A DNA stretch of 64,000 bases from JAHBNG01 sp039028975 (GTDB taxonomy: Bacteria > Chloroflexota > Anaerolineae > Caldilineales > Caldilineaceae). The DNA is taken from assembly GCA_039028975.1 (NCBI GenBank), contig JBCCHB010000031.1:56047-120046 (forward strand), given 5' to 3'. Position numbers and translations under genes: made by a program. Below are positions 9,209 through 18,243 of the stretch, piece after piece. The notes under the pieces are model-generated. The model did no database searches, was not told the DNA's origin, and saw only the letters and a list, made by a program, of their open reading frames with translations. Positions within the stretch are counted from its first letter, which is position 1; each line of letters opens with the position of its first letter.

Positions 9209-9619
9209 ATGACTGAGCAATCCGAAACAATGGACAATCTAAACAAGAAAAAACTTTTCTATCGGCCAACTACCAACCAGCAGCGGAATCACGCATTTCA
9301 AGTTTGGGAAGCAACAGGCGATGTTGAGAGAGCCTGTCGAGAAGCCAAGATTAGTCGCTCCACCTTCTATTATTGGAAAGAGCGCTTTGAACAAGGGGGA
9401 TATCCTGCTCTAGAAGAGATACGTAGCCGCGCCCCAATCAATCCACGAAAGACGAATGAGGCCATCGAAGAGGAAGTCATTGCGTTAAAACGGGAACATC
9501 CAGAGTGGGGCAAAGTACGCATTGCCTCTACACTGTCGAAGCGAGACAAAATAAATTCAATCAGTCCAAACACGGTGCGCCGAATTTTGATCGACGCTGG
9601 GCTTTGGGCGGTAAAGTAA
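9209..9619 (+). CDS. Orphan transposase-type helix-turn-helix protein (no catalytic domain)
   Basis: This is a 136-residue protein with a good ribosome-binding site AAGAGG (9198-9203) before the ATG. Residues about 35-68 (ERACREAKISRSTFYYWKER) form a helix-turn-helix as in IS481/IS3-type transposase N-termini. Residues about 86-133 (EEEVIALKREHPEWGKVRI and NTVRRILIDAGLW) match the second helical segment that precedes the DDE domain in those proteins. The gene stops there and no DDE/rve catalytic region follows. It is either a truncated transposase or a domesticated DNA-binding protein. It is divergent from the SARP gene with 135 bases between them, so it may share a control region with it. 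Confidence 0.75.
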   Translation: MTEQSETMDNLNKKKLFYRPTTNQQRNHAFQVWEATGDVERACREAKISRSTFYYWKERFEQGGYPALEEIRSRAPINPRKTNEAIEEEVIALKREHPEWGKVRIASTLSKRDKINSISPNTVRRILIDAGLWAVK

Positions 9620-9961
9620 GACGGTACAGTGAAGCTCTGTCAATAGTACCAATTTCCTAGTCAACATCAAGCAGGAATACAGATTTATCTCTTGGCACCA
9701 AATATTGTCAGCTATTGTTCACGTAGATTCCTTTACTTTGTAAAAATCCAGATAGAATGACTCAGGTAGAGCCCCTACAAATTGCCGAAAAAATAAGCCA
9801 TTTGTGGCATAGTCTGACAGCCATATAACGTACTCCAATGCGCCGCCATGAAAGCTATTTTCCTAGGTCTTGTTGACAAGCGTAGCCATTGGTACTAAGG
9901 TACTATAGACGAAAGACCGAGATTTATTATAGTTTAGCAACGAGGAATTGATATCTAATGT

Positions 9962-10046
9962 TATACTGCGGTCGTTTTGCAAACAGGTGTTTTCCCAAGC
10001 TCTACCAGAGAGGCTAAACATCTGTTTTCAAACGGAGCTGAGTATA
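9962..10046. repeat. Palindromic repeat A, full copy (85 bp)
   Basis: Imperfect terminal inverted repeats of about 30 bp: the left end is TATACTGCGGTCGTTTTG, and the right end read inverted begins TATACTCAGCTCCGTTTG. The central loop is about 22 bases (CCCAAGCTCTACCAGAGAGG). TATA at both tips would fit a TA target site, as used by IS630/mariner-type transposases. Related copies are at 18963, 49473 and, degraded, 2945 and 19588. Confidence 0.7.
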
Positions 10047-10233
10047 ATAGAGAAGCTGTAAAACAAGTAGGATCGTTGAAAAAGAGGAAGCAGCCTGCGT
10101 CAACAGGCTGCCAGCGTGTAAGATGGTTTGGTCTCCACTCTTAACACCTTGAGTATAACAGAATGGGCTATCCACCACAAGGCCCATTCCTGTCACTTCA
10201 CTGTTGTTTCCTCTTTAATCAATCTTCTGTCCA

Positions 10234-10282
10234 AAATCAGCAGATCGCAATGTGCGGAGCGAGCATCCTCAGATGTGGCCCG
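10234..10282. repeat. Interspersed repeat C (ATCAGYAGATCGC...GAGCGAGCATCCTCAGATG)
   Basis: ATCAGCAGATCGCAATG, GGAGCGAGCATCCTCAGATG is matched almost base for base at 49688-49728, and its first part at 19349-19365. In the other two loci it follows the conserved upstream element, so it may be the distal part of a shared leader. Confidence 0.5.
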
Positions 10283-10402
10283 CGTTGCACATTGTGCTCC
10301 ACTGAAAATACAGGCATTTTCTAAAACCGTCCATAGATATACTTCGCCAGCAGAGTCTTGTCTCGACTATTGTCCAATCTGCTCTGGAATATTCTGAGAA
10401 AG

Positions 10403-10440
10403 GAGGACAGAACTTTTCTGGCCAATTATAGTAGGTTTAC
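10403..10440 (+). promoter_or_regulatory. Shared leader element GGACA-N5-TTTTCTGGCC
   Basis: GAGGACAG, then ACTTTTCTGGCC, then TATAG. The same order of blocks occurs at 26779-26820 and 59093-59131, each time upstream of a surface-protein gene. GGACAG and TATAGT are 16 bases apart here and could be read as a promoter. In the 59-kb copy, however, the element abuts the ribosome-binding site, so an RNA leader element is equally possible. Confidence 0.35.
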
Positions 10441-10648
10441 GAGAATATTCCTCAGTTCGGAAAGCTCCAAATACCAACTGGTGAACTCATGTCGGTACCG
10501 TTAAACGCGCCTTCCTACCTGCTTATCTCAGCTGTACTACCGCCAGCCACATGCCAACCGAAGCTGGCAATAATCAGACCGCTTGGTAAGACTTGCTAGG
10601 TATGGCGGGCGTGACACTCAATATGCAACATATATCGGAGGTTTTACT

Positions 10649-10957
10649 ATGAGACGATTCATCATCACGATCGCAGCTCTGGCTATTCTTATTCCGGTTC
10701 TGCGCCTTACAGAAACCATAACCAGCCACGCCCAAACCATCCCCGGTATGGGCATTGGCACCAACACTCCCCACTCCTCTGCAATTTTGGACATCGACTT
10801 TACTGATCGAGGCGTCCTCTTCCCACGCATGACCACCAGCCAGCGGGACGTCATCAACGGTGGCACCTTCGCCGAAGGGCTGCTGCTCTACAACACAACT
10901 GACAAGGTGCTCCAAGTATACGACGGCGGCGCATGGCAAAGCTCAGTAACAGAGTAG
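10649..10957 (+). CDS. Small exported GIGT-domain protein
   Basis: This is a 102-residue protein. The ATG at 10649 has GGAGG (10637-10641) seven bases upstream; the longer frame from 10583 lacks one. A signal peptide ends near residue 29 (SHAQT). The mature part is a single domain: MGIGTNTPHSSAILDIDF, GVLFPRMTTSQRD, GTFAEGLLLYNT and VLQVYDGGAW. This is the GIGT...LDI...PRMT...GLLIYNT...W module that is very common in exported Bacteroidota proteins and some phage tail proteins. It has no catalytic residues and its role is unknown. It leads a probable operon: the next gene, which starts with the same domain, follows after 48 bases. A paralogue leads the second block at 19873. Confidence 0.85.
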   Translation: MRRFIITIAALAILIPVLRLTETITSHAQTIPGMGIGTNTPHSSAILDIDFTDRGVLFPRMTTSQRDVINGGTFAEGLLLYNTTDKVLQVYDGGAWQSSVTE

Positions 10958-11005
10958 GCAGTCAGTTTACGGAGATAGAGAACTCAAACAAGAGGTAAAT
11001 AAATC

Positions 11006-12946
11006 ATGAATAAAAAACTATCACTGCTTGTTGTATCCATTGTACTCATGATAGCCGCAGCAGGATACGCTGCTGGCCAGGTAGGTATCGGTACCAGTAC
11101 TCCGGATCCGTCGGCCGCGCTCGATATCCAATCGACAACCCAGGGCGTCTTGTTGCCTCGCGTTACCACGGCCCAGCGCGACGCAATTAACGGTGGCACC
11201 TTTGCCGAAGGACTGACTTTATATAATACCGAGGATGACTGCATCCAAGTATGGGATGGCACCTCGTGGAAGTGTATCGTGGGTCTGACCAATACTGGGG
11301 GTGGCTCGGGATCGAATGGTGGTGCAATCCCCGAAACGACGAGCTCCGCTTTCCCGCTGCTTAGCGTGGCCGCTGCCCCGCCCATCATAATGGAAGCGCC
11401 AGGTACCGGTGCTGCCCTGTGGATAGACGACAATACCATTGTTCGTTACACCAATAATGGTTCACCTTCATTGATTGAACTCGGGGTTTATGATGATGGC
11501 TTACGCGAATTGGCATCTTACAATTACAGCGTAAGCTCGTATAACTTACTTGCAGCGTCGGTTGATCAAAACGATAACCTCATATTTTGGGGTATGCAAG
11601 GTAGCATCGGCTCTTACGTTGTTGTCAACCCAAGTGATGGTGCGACTGTGCTGGGGCAGACGGCACTAAATTCACAAATTACTAACCAAATTGGCTTTGC
11701 CTACCACACGGTGATGGATAATGGTGACGTAGTATTTTTCACCGATTACAATCTTGGGCGAACCAGTGCTCTCAATATTGCTACGTTCGCTCCTGACTAC
11801 TCGGCCAGCATCTCAAGCCGAACCTTCGCCAATCCCCTCGGTGGTTGGTTGGGTGACTATCAAAGCGGCTCTACGGCACCTACTTCATTTGGCTTTATCC
11901 TGGTTGGGAAGGGCCATACAGATACGAAGTTGACCTACTCGGCCTATGACTTTGCGGGAACACAGATCAAGAGTGCTGCTCCGCTCATTACGGACACGAA
12001 CAGCCCAATGTACGGTGTAACCAGCTATAGCATTTTGCGTGACAACGATTTCCTCTACGTAAGTACATATGACGCCGGCGCAGGTGGGATTTCAGGTGTC
12101 GCCAAATTGGAAATCGATGGCAGTGGCAATATAACGCAGCTTTGGGAGACACAACTGCCCTATCCAGCTGCGGGGGGTGGCAACTCCTCCGTAAATCGTC
12201 CGCAATCAATGGTTATGGAGTTGGATAACACCAATCAACTAATGGTCAATGGACAGCTCTTTGACAATACACCTACAGGCTTCTATCACGATGGCACCCT
12301 CAATCGCGGTGGCTTCTCTTGGCCTACAATGGTGCTGGATACCACGAACGGCTCAGTTATTAAAGTTGTGACCTATGACTCTCCTGCTGTGCTGACGAAC
12401 TTTGGTACTGGTGACGTAACCACAACAATCATAAACAATGGGAATAACGCCTTTTCCTATTTGTATTCCCCCTCCAAACATCGTGTAGTACGCATGAATA
12501 ATGTCTTTGGCACACTACACGCTGGCGGAAACTTTGGCTGGTCATTCCAGGCAGATATCCTCGATCAGACAACATTGGAGAGCATCTATGCCCTAAGCAA
12601 TGACGGTGTATCTCAAACTGTCGGGAAGCGCTTCATGGTCTACGATTTTAATGAAAATATCAATCGTGTAGAGATCGTTGTTACCGACGGCTTTGTTGGA
12701 GATCTATTGGATATTGACAGCGACTTGGCACTCCCGTCGGGGATGAGCAAGTCCTACAACATTCTAGAGAGAAAAATGACCGTCACAGGCACAGCTGTCA
12801 ATATGGCAGACGATTTCACGACGGTTCTAAATGGGCTGACTTTTGCGACAACTGCTGGCACAGGTTCCCGTACCCTCGAAGCCAAAATCTTTGATGATGA
12901 TGGCAACGAGAACACTACTACCTTTAGCATTGAGGTAGCTGATTAA
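11006..12946 (+). CDS. Large exported GIGT-domain protein with propeller-like middle and cadherin-like end
   Basis: This is a 646-residue protein with ribosome-binding site AGAGGT (10991-10996). A signal peptide spans about 1-24. Residues 25-95 repeat the GIGT module of the preceding small protein (VGIGTSTPDPSAALDIQSTT, LLPRVTTAQRD, YNTEDDCIQVWDG). A Ser/Gly linker follows. Residues about 125-540 are repetitive beta strands that could form a propeller (NDNLIFWGM, DNGDVVFFTDYN, LDTTNGSVIKV), although no family was recognised with certainty. Residues about 545-646 resemble a cadherin or bacterial Ig-like domain (LEAKIFDDDGNENTTTFSIEV). It lacks the FLPLV tail of its downstream neighbours. A paralogue of the same architecture is at 20425. 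Confidence 0.85.
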   Translation: MNKKLSLLVVSIVLMIAAAGYAAGQVGIGTSTPDPSAALDIQSTTQGVLLPRVTTAQRDAINGGTFAEGLTLYNTEDDCIQVWDGTSWKCIVGLTNTGGGSGSNGGAIPETTSSAFPLLSVAAAPPIIMEAPGTGAALWIDDNTIVRYTNNGSPSLIELGVYDDGLRELASYNYSVSSYNLLAASVDQNDNLIFWGMQGSIGSYVVVNPSDGATVLGQTALNSQITNQIGFAYHTVMDNGDVVFFTDYNLGRTSALNIATFAPDYSASISSRTFANPLGGWLGDYQSGSTAPTSFGFILVGKGHTDTKLTYSAYDFAGTQIKSAAPLITDTNSPMYGVTSYSILRDNDFLYVSTYDAGAGGISGVAKLEIDGSGNITQLWETQLPYPAAGGGNSSVNRPQSMVMELDNTNQLMVNGQLFDNTPTGFYHDGTLNRGGFSWPTMVLDTTNGSVIKVVTYDSPAVLTNFGTGDVTTTIINNGNNAFSYLYSPSKHRVVRMNNVFGTLHAGGNFGWSFQADILDQTTLESIYALSNDGVSQTVGKRFMVYDFNENINRVEIVVTDGFVGDLLDIDSDLALPSGMSKSYNILERKMTVTGTAVNMADDFTTVLNGLTFATTAGTGSRTLEAKIFDDDGNENTTTFSIEVAD

Positions 12947-13017
12947 GACCGTTCTGCAGTGCAGTTGACGGCTCAATCTAAAAGGTCCGCCAACTGATTC
13001 AACATGCGAGGTAAACT

Positions 13018-14973
13018 ATGAAACAGAACCAGGTACCCCGTGACCCTGCTCGCAGACGGTGCTACAAGTTGGTGTTCATCATCCCAATGATGACCGTGAT
13101 ACTGAGCTTCTTGGCTGCCCAGACAGTTCAAGCCCAGGACTTTACCAATACAGGTCAGCTTCACGTCAACGAGACGACCACGGTCCACTTATCAAATTTT
13201 ATCAATAATACGAGTGCCTCAGTCACCAACGATGGAAACGTCGAGGTGGCAGGTGATCTCGATTTTCAGAATGGTGAGATTGACGAGCCAAACAGTGGTA
13301 TCGTCATCTTCTTCGATAATGCCACAGCCAGCAACGCGTCCGATACCAGCCACGTGGACGGCCTAGTACGCAAGATCGGTGACGATGCCTTCATCTTTCC
13401 CATAGGAGATGGGGGTCAATTAGGCCCGCTAGGGATTAGCGCGCCCAGTGTTGTCACGGATCAGGTCGATGCACGTTACTGGCTCTCCGATCCGCAAAAT
13501 GATGCCGGTTCCACCCTGGATACGGGTCTGACCGACGTTAGCAGCGTCGAATATTGGAATCTCTCCGGTACGCCATCGGTCAACCTAACCCTGCACTGGG
13601 ATGTTGGCAGTAATGTAGGTAGCTTGGCCTCTAACCTGGCCGATCTACGTATCGTTGGCTGGGACAACGCCAAATGGGTCGATCTGGGCAATGACGGCAC
13701 CGCGGGTGACGCCAGTAGTGGGACCATCACAGCCAACGGTGTTACGCCTGACACCTATGCGGCTTACACCTTTGGCACCGTCTCTTCCACCAACGATACG
13801 AGCCTGACCAAAGCCTTCTCTCCAGCTGACATCATTGAAGGTGCAATCTCGACATTAACCTTTACGATTACTGAAAATACAAGCGACGACAGCCAAGATA
13901 ACATCGTCAGTTTCCTCGACACCTTACCTGCTGGCGTAGAAATTGCGGCCAACCCCAATCTGCAGCAGAGTTGTAGCGGCGGAACTATCACCGCAATAGC
14001 GGGTGGCAGCACCATCGACGTGGCTGGTACCACCTTAACCAACGGTATGGGCTCCTGCACCATCTCTGTCGACGTAACCGCACCTGCCGCAGGCAGCTAT
14101 GTCAGCGGTTCCGCTAACATCAGTGGTTTGGCTGGTGCTGTACTCGATGATATGACGGACCAGACCCTGACGGTGACGGTGGCTCCGCTAGCCAATATCG
14201 CCATCGATGTAACCCTGAACACCATCAGCCCAGCCCGCCAGACCGAAGCCATCAGCTTTACGGTCACCATTACCAATCTGGATGCGGCTCCATTGACCTC
14301 ATTACCGCTGATCAATGCGTTTCCGGGTGTCTATATGCCGTGTACCAGCGCCACGCAGACGCCCGATTCGACAACGCTTAACCAGCTTAAGTGGACGGAC
14401 CTGTTAGCCACGGCCGGTATCACGCTCAACCAGAATCAATCCATCTCTTATGATGTGACCTGCACGGCCGACCTAGACACCACGCTGCTGCCCAACCAAG
14501 CTGCCTTCTTCCGCGCAGAAGCCGTGGATAAGAGCGACAGCGCCGAGATCGGCATCTTCGCCCCAACTAGCGTTACCGTAGCCCAGCGTCGTGTTCAATT
14601 CGATGCTGACAGCGGACGCGTGATCCTAACTTGGTCCACTGCCGATGAAAGCCAGATCGCGGGATTCCATATCTACCGCCTTGAACAGCAAGTCGATGAA
14701 GACGGAGGCAGTGAGTGGATACGCTTAACCGAAGAGCCATTGAGTAGCCAACAGACGGGGCGTACGAGTGGCGCAACCTATACGTATGAGGATTGGGTTG
14801 ATATAACGGTTATTCACGCCCAACTGGTTATTAACGAGGCGACTATCGCCGAGTTAGCTGGCAGGCCACAGTACAAACTAGGCGTCATAACCATTGATGG
14901 GCGTGAGTACTTCCTGGACATGCGTGAAGAAAACGCGACCAACGGCATCTACTTCCCGTTCATCTCGCGCTGA
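13018..14973 (+). CDS. Exported protein: Bacteroidota-like N-module, DUF11-type domains, C-terminal FPFISR tail
   Basis: This is a 651-residue protein with ribosome-binding site GAGG (13008-13011). A signal peptide ends after A39 (QTVQA). Residues 40-258 are an N-module (FTNTGQLHVN, DFQNGEIDEPNSGIVIF, HVDGLVRKIGDDAFIFPIGD, VEYWNLSG, DLRIVGWDNAKWVDLG) of a type common in secreted Bacteroidota proteins. A DUF11/DUF7933-like domain starts at about 259 (NDTSLTKAFSP). A second DUF11-like domain starts at about 393 (VTLNTISPARQTE), and a fibronectin-III-like domain at about 523 (LTWSTADESQIAGFHIYR). The end is YFPFISR. The last two domains plus the tail are shared with five other proteins in the window. 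The gene is 16 bases from the next one, so they are probably co-transcribed. Confidence 0.9.
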   Translation: MKQNQVPRDPARRRCYKLVFIIPMMTVILSFLAAQTVQAQDFTNTGQLHVNETTTVHLSNFINNTSASVTNDGNVEVAGDLDFQNGEIDEPNSGIVIFFDNATASNASDTSHVDGLVRKIGDDAFIFPIGDGGQLGPLGISAPSVVTDQVDARYWLSDPQNDAGSTLDTGLTDVSSVEYWNLSGTPSVNLTLHWDVGSNVGSLASNLADLRIVGWDNAKWVDLGNDGTAGDASSGTITANGVTPDTYAAYTFGTVSSTNDTSLTKAFSPADIIEGAISTLTFTITENTSDDSQDNIVSFLDTLPAGVEIAANPNLQQSCSGGTITAIAGGSTIDVAGTTLTNGMGSCTISVDVTAPAAGSYVSGSANISGLAGAVLDDMTDQTLTVTVAPLANIAIDVTLNTISPARQTEAISFTVTITNLDAAPLTSLPLINAFPGVYMPCTSATQTPDSTTLNQLKWTDLLATAGITLNQNQSISYDVTCTADLDTTLLPNQAAFFRAEAVDKSDSAEIGIFAPTSVTVAQRRVQFDADSGRVILTWSTADESQIAGFHIYRLEQQVDEDGGSEWIRLTEEPLSSQQTGRTSGATYTYEDWVDITVIHAQLVINEATIAELAGRPQYKLGVITIDGREYFLDMREENATNGIYFPFISR

Positions 14974-14989
14974 GCCAAAGGAATCGCTT

Positions 14990-17900
14990 ATGCAAACACA
15001 ACTAAAGAACCGAAACCAGGCTTGTCAGAGCGATCCGCGGCAATCTGTCTACCAGCAGTTTGTTCATACGTTCCTCCTCAGCCTGCTACTTCTATGCATA
15101 CCTGTGGGCCGCGCGCTCGCACAGGATTTTACTAACACGGGTGCCTTACACCTTAACGATGGGACAACGCTCCATGTCGCTGGGACGCTAACCAACAACT
15201 CGAATGCAACCGCTACCAACGATGGCAACATCGAAGTAGGGGGTACCTTTGACTTTCAAAATGGCGAGATTGATGAACCCAATAGTGGCATTGTCATCTT
15301 TCTGGATAATGCCACAGCCATCAATGCTAGCCATACCAGCCATGTAGATAGCCTGGTGCGCAAGATTGGCGATGATGCCTTTATCTTCCCTACTGGCGAC
15401 GGCGGTCAATATGGTCCCTTGAGTATAAGCGCGCCCGCCGCAGTGAGTGATCAGGTGGATGTAAGCTACTGGCTTTCCAACCCCCAAACTGACGCAGGGC
15501 CAACCTTAGACACAGGATTGACAGGTGTCAGCAGCGTCGAGTATTGGAATGTTTCCAGCGCTTCAACCGTGGATTTAACGCTGCACTGGGATGCCGATAG
15601 TGACATTGCCAATCTCATTACAGGTGATCTGGCTGATTTAAGAGTGGTCGGCTGGGATAACACCAAATGGGTTGATCTAGGCAATAGTGGCACAACTGGC
15701 GATACCACCAATGGTTCGGTGACCGCCAACGGCATTACCCCCAACACCTACTCGGCCTATACCATCGGTTCCGTGGCCGCAAAAGCCCAATTGCAGGTGG
15801 AGATTACCATCGACCCGGCTGGGCCACTGGGCGTCAACGATATCTTCACGGTAACGGTAACGGTGACCAATCCCGGTACGAGCGACGTCTCTCCCGTGCC
15901 GATAGAGATTGCCTACAACAACAACGCGCTGACCTTCTTCCCCGAAGAGTTGACGGTTCCGCCTGATGATTTGGACGATGATGGGACGCTCACGTGGAGC
16001 GACATCACCCAAGTTCTAGGTGCGTTGACACCTGGCGTACCAGAGAGTATGGTTATCCGCTTTACCGCTCTGCAAGACACCACCAGCACGCCCGCAACAC
16101 CGCCCTGTAACGTAGCGGGCGTCAGTTGCCTTGCTGTGTCTATACCAGAGACAAGTACGCTGGCACCTATCACCGATACGACGACCGTCGATGTGGAACT
16201 GGGCCTCCTGAATAAATATACCTTAGGCGACTTTGTCTGGCAGGACGATAACGGAGATGGCATCAAGGATACGGGTGAAGCGGGCATTAACGGTGTGCTG
16301 GTCAACCTCTATCTGGACGGCTCCGACGGTTCCAATCCCGATGGTGTGCCTGCGCCAGGCGAGTTCTTGGTGAGTACCACCACGTCTAATAGCCCAACTT
16401 CACCTGAGAGCATCTCTCAAGATGGCTACTACACCTTCTCGGTGGTGACAGGGCCAGGCAAAATCTATATCGTCGAGATTGACGCCAACAACTTTACGGG
16501 GGGACAACCTTTAGAGGGTGCGACCTATACAGGCAACAATGGTGGTCAGCCTCACAGCGGCGCTCATCCGCGTGTCGTTCCTATGACCACTGTAGGTGAC
16601 ACCCACATCAACGCGGACTTTGCCTTTGAGCCAACACCACCCAACAGCGCACCGATCATCACGACTACCCAGACCTTTAGTATCGCGGCCTGGGCAGCCA
16701 ACGGCACGGTCCTCAATGGTATCAGCGACCCGGGCAACGGCGTTGTCGATGCCAGCGACCCGGACAGCGACCCACTGCAAAACTGGCAGATTACCGGCGA
16801 CAGCTCCAACAATGGCGGGGGCGGCGTCTTTGCCATCGACGCCAATGGCGAGCTAACCGTAGCCGACAGCGCCAACCTGCTGCCTGGCATCTGGACCCTG
16901 ACCCTGACCGTGGATGACAACCAGGGCAACACCTCGGTCGCGGAGACGGTGACCATCTTTGTGCCAGTGACCACACCCAGTTGCGCGGCTGGAGAAACGC
17001 CCGTCTTTGGTTATGCTGATGTACGCGACAATAACGGTGCCGCCAACCCAGACAATGCATTGAGTAGCCCAGATGGCACTTTTGCCCTCCTTGCAGGTGG
17101 TGATAATATCGAACTAGACCTAAGCGACACAATTCCCGCTGGCGAAACTATCTACGTGATCCTAGCCAAAGCCAATACCAATGGGAATGCAGATATCGGT
17201 AGTTCGCTGGTCGACTCTGGCTATGGTGATCTCATCACCTTCAACAGCGGCAACGTGGGCGAATTCCAGACCATTCAGTACACGGCTCCGGCAGATGGTG
17301 CACGCTGGCTACGAGTCCGACGCCAAGCTGGTCAGGTCCGGCTCGATGCCGTGGCCTACAGCTACTGCCAGGCCGTTCCCAGCGCCAACGTTGACCTGGA
17401 TGTGACCGTTAACACCGTTGGCCCGGTACGTCAGACCGACCCTGTCAGCTATACGGTCACCATCACCAATGTGGATTCCTCGCCACTCTCATCGCTGCCG
17501 GTAGACGTGGTCTTCCCCGACGCCTACCTGGACTGCACCACGGCCAGCCAAACGCCAGACAATGCGGTTGACAATCAGATGAGCTGGAATGACCTGCTGG
17601 GGACGGCAGGCGTTACCCTCAACCAGAATCAGGCCATCTCTTTTGAGGTGAACTGTACCGCTGGGCTGGACACAACACTGCTGCCCAACCAGCAGGCAGT
17701 ACTCACAGGGATGGCGGCAAACGCCAGCGATAGCGATGGCATCAGTATCTTTGCGCCGACCAGCGTGATGATGAGTCAGCGTAAGGTCCAGGTGGATCGA
17801 TCAACAGGTCAAGTCACCATCAGCTGGCAGACCACCGACGAAAGCCAGATGACGGCTTTCAACGTCTACCGCAAATGGGCGGATGAAGTTGACTGGACGC

Positions 17901-18142
17901 TCCTCAACAGTACGCCGCTGAGCGCAGAGCGGACCAGTGAATCGGCAGGCGGCCAATATACCTTCACAGACCAACTGCAAGAGGAGGTAGTCGCTGCCAG
18001 CGGCCTTGGTGGGTATCGCGACGCCCACTACCGCCTGGGCCTACTCATGGTCGACGGCAGTGAGCAGTTCCTGGATTTGGGAAGCACGGAGAGTGCATCA
18101 CAGCAGAGAGATGAGATCTTCTTGCCACTGGTGGCGAAATAA
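14990..18142 (+). CDS. Exported multidomain protein with N-module, SdrD-B, cadherin-like and discoidin-like domains, FLPLVAK tail
   Basis: This is a 1,050-residue protein. The ATG at 14990 is chosen because AAAGGAA lies just upstream and the signal peptide (to about A44) starts there; an upstream in-frame ATG overlaps the previous gene. Order: N-module 45-262 as in the preceding protein; DUF11-like from 263; SdrD-B-like 407-550 (YTLGDFVWQDDNGDGIKDTG); cadherin-like 551-662 (ASDPDSDPLQNWQITGD); discoidin-like 663-795 (GYADVRDNNGAANPDNAL, DGARWLRVRRQAGQVRLDAV); then the shared C-terminal DUF11-like (797) and fibronectin-III-like (930, ISWQTTDESQMTAFNVYR) domains, ending EIFLPLVAK. It probably acts at the cell surface as a structural or adhesive protein. 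Confidence 0.9.
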   Translation: MQTQLKNRNQACQSDPRQSVYQQFVHTFLLSLLLLCIPVGRALAQDFTNTGALHLNDGTTLHVAGTLTNNSNATATNDGNIEVGGTFDFQNGEIDEPNSGIVIFLDNATAINASHTSHVDSLVRKIGDDAFIFPTGDGGQYGPLSISAPAAVSDQVDVSYWLSNPQTDAGPTLDTGLTGVSSVEYWNVSSASTVDLTLHWDADSDIANLITGDLADLRVVGWDNTKWVDLGNSGTTGDTTNGSVTANGITPNTYSAYTIGSVAAKAQLQVEITIDPAGPLGVNDIFTVTVTVTNPGTSDVSPVPIEIAYNNNALTFFPEELTVPPDDLDDDGTLTWSDITQVLGALTPGVPESMVIRFTALQDTTSTPATPPCNVAGVSCLAVSIPETSTLAPITDTTTVDVELGLLNKYTLGDFVWQDDNGDGIKDTGEAGINGVLVNLYLDGSDGSNPDGVPAPGEFLVSTTTSNSPTSPESISQDGYYTFSVVTGPGKIYIVEIDANNFTGGQPLEGATYTGNNGGQPHSGAHPRVVPMTTVGDTHINADFAFEPTPPNSAPIITTTQTFSIAAWAANGTVLNGISDPGNGVVDASDPDSDPLQNWQITGDSSNNGGGGVFAIDANGELTVADSANLLPGIWTLTLTVDDNQGNTSVAETVTIFVPVTTPSCAAGETPVFGYADVRDNNGAANPDNALSSPDGTFALLAGGDNIELDLSDTIPAGETIYVILAKANTNGNADIGSSLVDSGYGDLITFNSGNVGEFQTIQYTAPADGARWLRVRRQAGQVRLDAVAYSYCQAVPSANVDLDVTVNTVGPVRQTDPVSYTVTITNVDSSPLSSLPVDVVFPDAYLDCTTASQTPDNAVDNQMSWNDLLGTAGVTLNQNQAISFEVNCTAGLDTTLLPNQQAVLTGMAANASDSDGISIFAPTSVMMSQRKVQVDRSTGQVTISWQTTDESQMTAFNVYRKWADEVDWTLLNSTPLSAERTSESAGGQYTFTDQLQEEVVAASGLGGYRDAHYRLGLLMVDGSEQFLDLGSTESASQQRDEIFLPLVAK

Positions 18143-18153
18143 GCATGAACTAA

Positions 18154-18243
18154 GATGATGGGATGATGAAGATGATGAAGATGAGGGGAATAAGCAAATG
18201 TGCGGCTCATCTCAATCATCTAGTCATCTCAATCATCTTCATC
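18154..18243. terminator. Long purine/pyrimidine hairpin (GATGA type) after the first block
   Basis: A GATGATGGGATGATGAAGAT-type left arm is complementary, imperfectly, to a right arm ending CTCAATCATCTTCATC. It sits between convergent genes and overlaps the last codons of the minus-strand gene. A similar hairpin, built from the same words, follows the second block at 26214. It is a probable transcript end structure or an interspersed repeat. Confidence 0.5.

Larger units (their letters stand above)
9620..10648. other. 1-kb intergenic region with repeats and a leader upstream of the first GIGT block
   Basis: No open frame here has a credible start or motif. It holds palindromic repeat A (9962-10046), a copy of the ATCAGYAGATCGC repeat (10234-10282), a perfect 10-bp hairpin (GGAATATTCT at 10386-10395 with AGAATATTCC at 10442-10451) and, in its loop, the GGACA...TTTTCTGGCC element (10403-10440). 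The start of transcription of the cluster at 10649 probably lies here. Confidence 0.6.

Noticed and set aside
10128..10397. An 89-codon plus-strand frame
   Set aside because: It runs through repeat C and the leader hairpin; the composition is not protein-like and there is no ribosome-binding site.
10349..10648. Possible c-di-GMP or other known riboswitch in the leader regions
   Set aside because: I looked for the conserved GCAAAGC / GGGCAAACC-type and similar blocks and did not find them; the shared GGACA element matches no riboswitch I know.
18110..18142. The FLPLVAK tail as an LPXTG sortase signal
   Set aside because: There is no Thr-Gly after the proline, no following membrane helix and no basic tail beyond the motif.
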